A DNA stretch of 32,342 nt. Source: Candidatus Woesearchaeota archaeon. GTDB lineage: Archaea; Nanobdellota; Nanobdellia; Woesearchaeales; UBA525. Shown piece by piece: positions 32,242 through 32,342 of this stretch; within the stretch, counting starts at the first letter, position 1; the number at the start of each line of letters is the position of its first letter. Under the pieces are notes generated by a model. That model was not told the origin of the DNA. It saw only the letters and a program-made list of their open reading frames with translations, and ran no database searches. The position numbers and the translations under genes are program-made. The stretch lies in assembly GCA_014874255.1 (NCBI GenBank), contig JACWAN010000106.1, forward strand, positions 1 through 32,342, read 5' to 3'.

Positions 32242-32342
32242 GTTCACCTCAAAATGCGCTGAGGTGAACGATATGTTAGCCAAAGGTGCCAAATTTCTTC
32301 CCGACATTTCTGAGCAGCAATTGCGAATGTTTTCCCGTCGAG
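32242..32342 (+). mobile_element. probable start of an insertion sequence: 10-bp palindrome followed by a truncated transposase-like ORF
   Basis: GTTCACCTCA (32242-32251) / TGAGGTGAAC (32260-32269); ATG at 32273 reads MLAKGAKFLPDISEQQLRMFSRR..., cut by the window end; local composition shifts to AT-rich. Confidence 0.45.

Noticed and set aside
1-32342. CRISPR array, rRNA or tRNA genes
   Set aside because: No regularly spaced identical repeats and no recognisable tRNA cloverleaf or rRNA sequence seen by eye; GGTTCGAA near 22609 is a lone T-arm-like match inside the palindromic insertion.

Overview
GC-rich archaeal chromosomal window, probably from a metagenome-assembled or DPANN/Euryarchaeota-like genome. 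Archaeal markers are deoxyhypusine synthase, RNA polymerase subunit Rpo11/L, AMMECR1, an RPA-like OB-fold protein, and TATA-type promoters with short leaders. Recognisable content: an NDH-2-like flavoprotein, DoxX, an oxidative-defence block (Bcp-type peroxiredoxin, Mn/Fe-SOD, AhpC-type peroxiredoxin and a divergent Lrp-type regulator), an MFS transporter, MscL, LemA-HtpX, an HNH nuclease, CBS + zinc ribbon, an aldo/keto reductase, a PAP2/sphingomyelin-synthase-like protein, a putative electron-transfer operon ([3Fe-4S]-type ferredoxin, ApbE, ferric-reductase-like di-heme membrane protein, bracketed by Q-rich coiled-coil exported proteins), and a CoA-disulfide-reductase/NADH-oxidase-like flavoprotein. 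The strongest unexplained signals are intergenic. (1) A four-copy family of 112-179 bp palindromic elements whose terminal arms differ between copies but stay perfectly self-complementary, with conserved internal boxes. (2) A 166-bp palindromic insertion flanked by a perfect 10-bp direct repeat, with a probable relative near 9.4 kb. (3) An array of consecutive distinct hairpins at 30.50-30.74 kb that shares a box with the left edge of the window. Two genes appear frameshifted (SRPBCC and HTH_42-like), and a mobile element probably begins at the right edge. No tRNA, rRNA or CRISPR array was recognised. All homology calls come from reading the translations; no database search was run.
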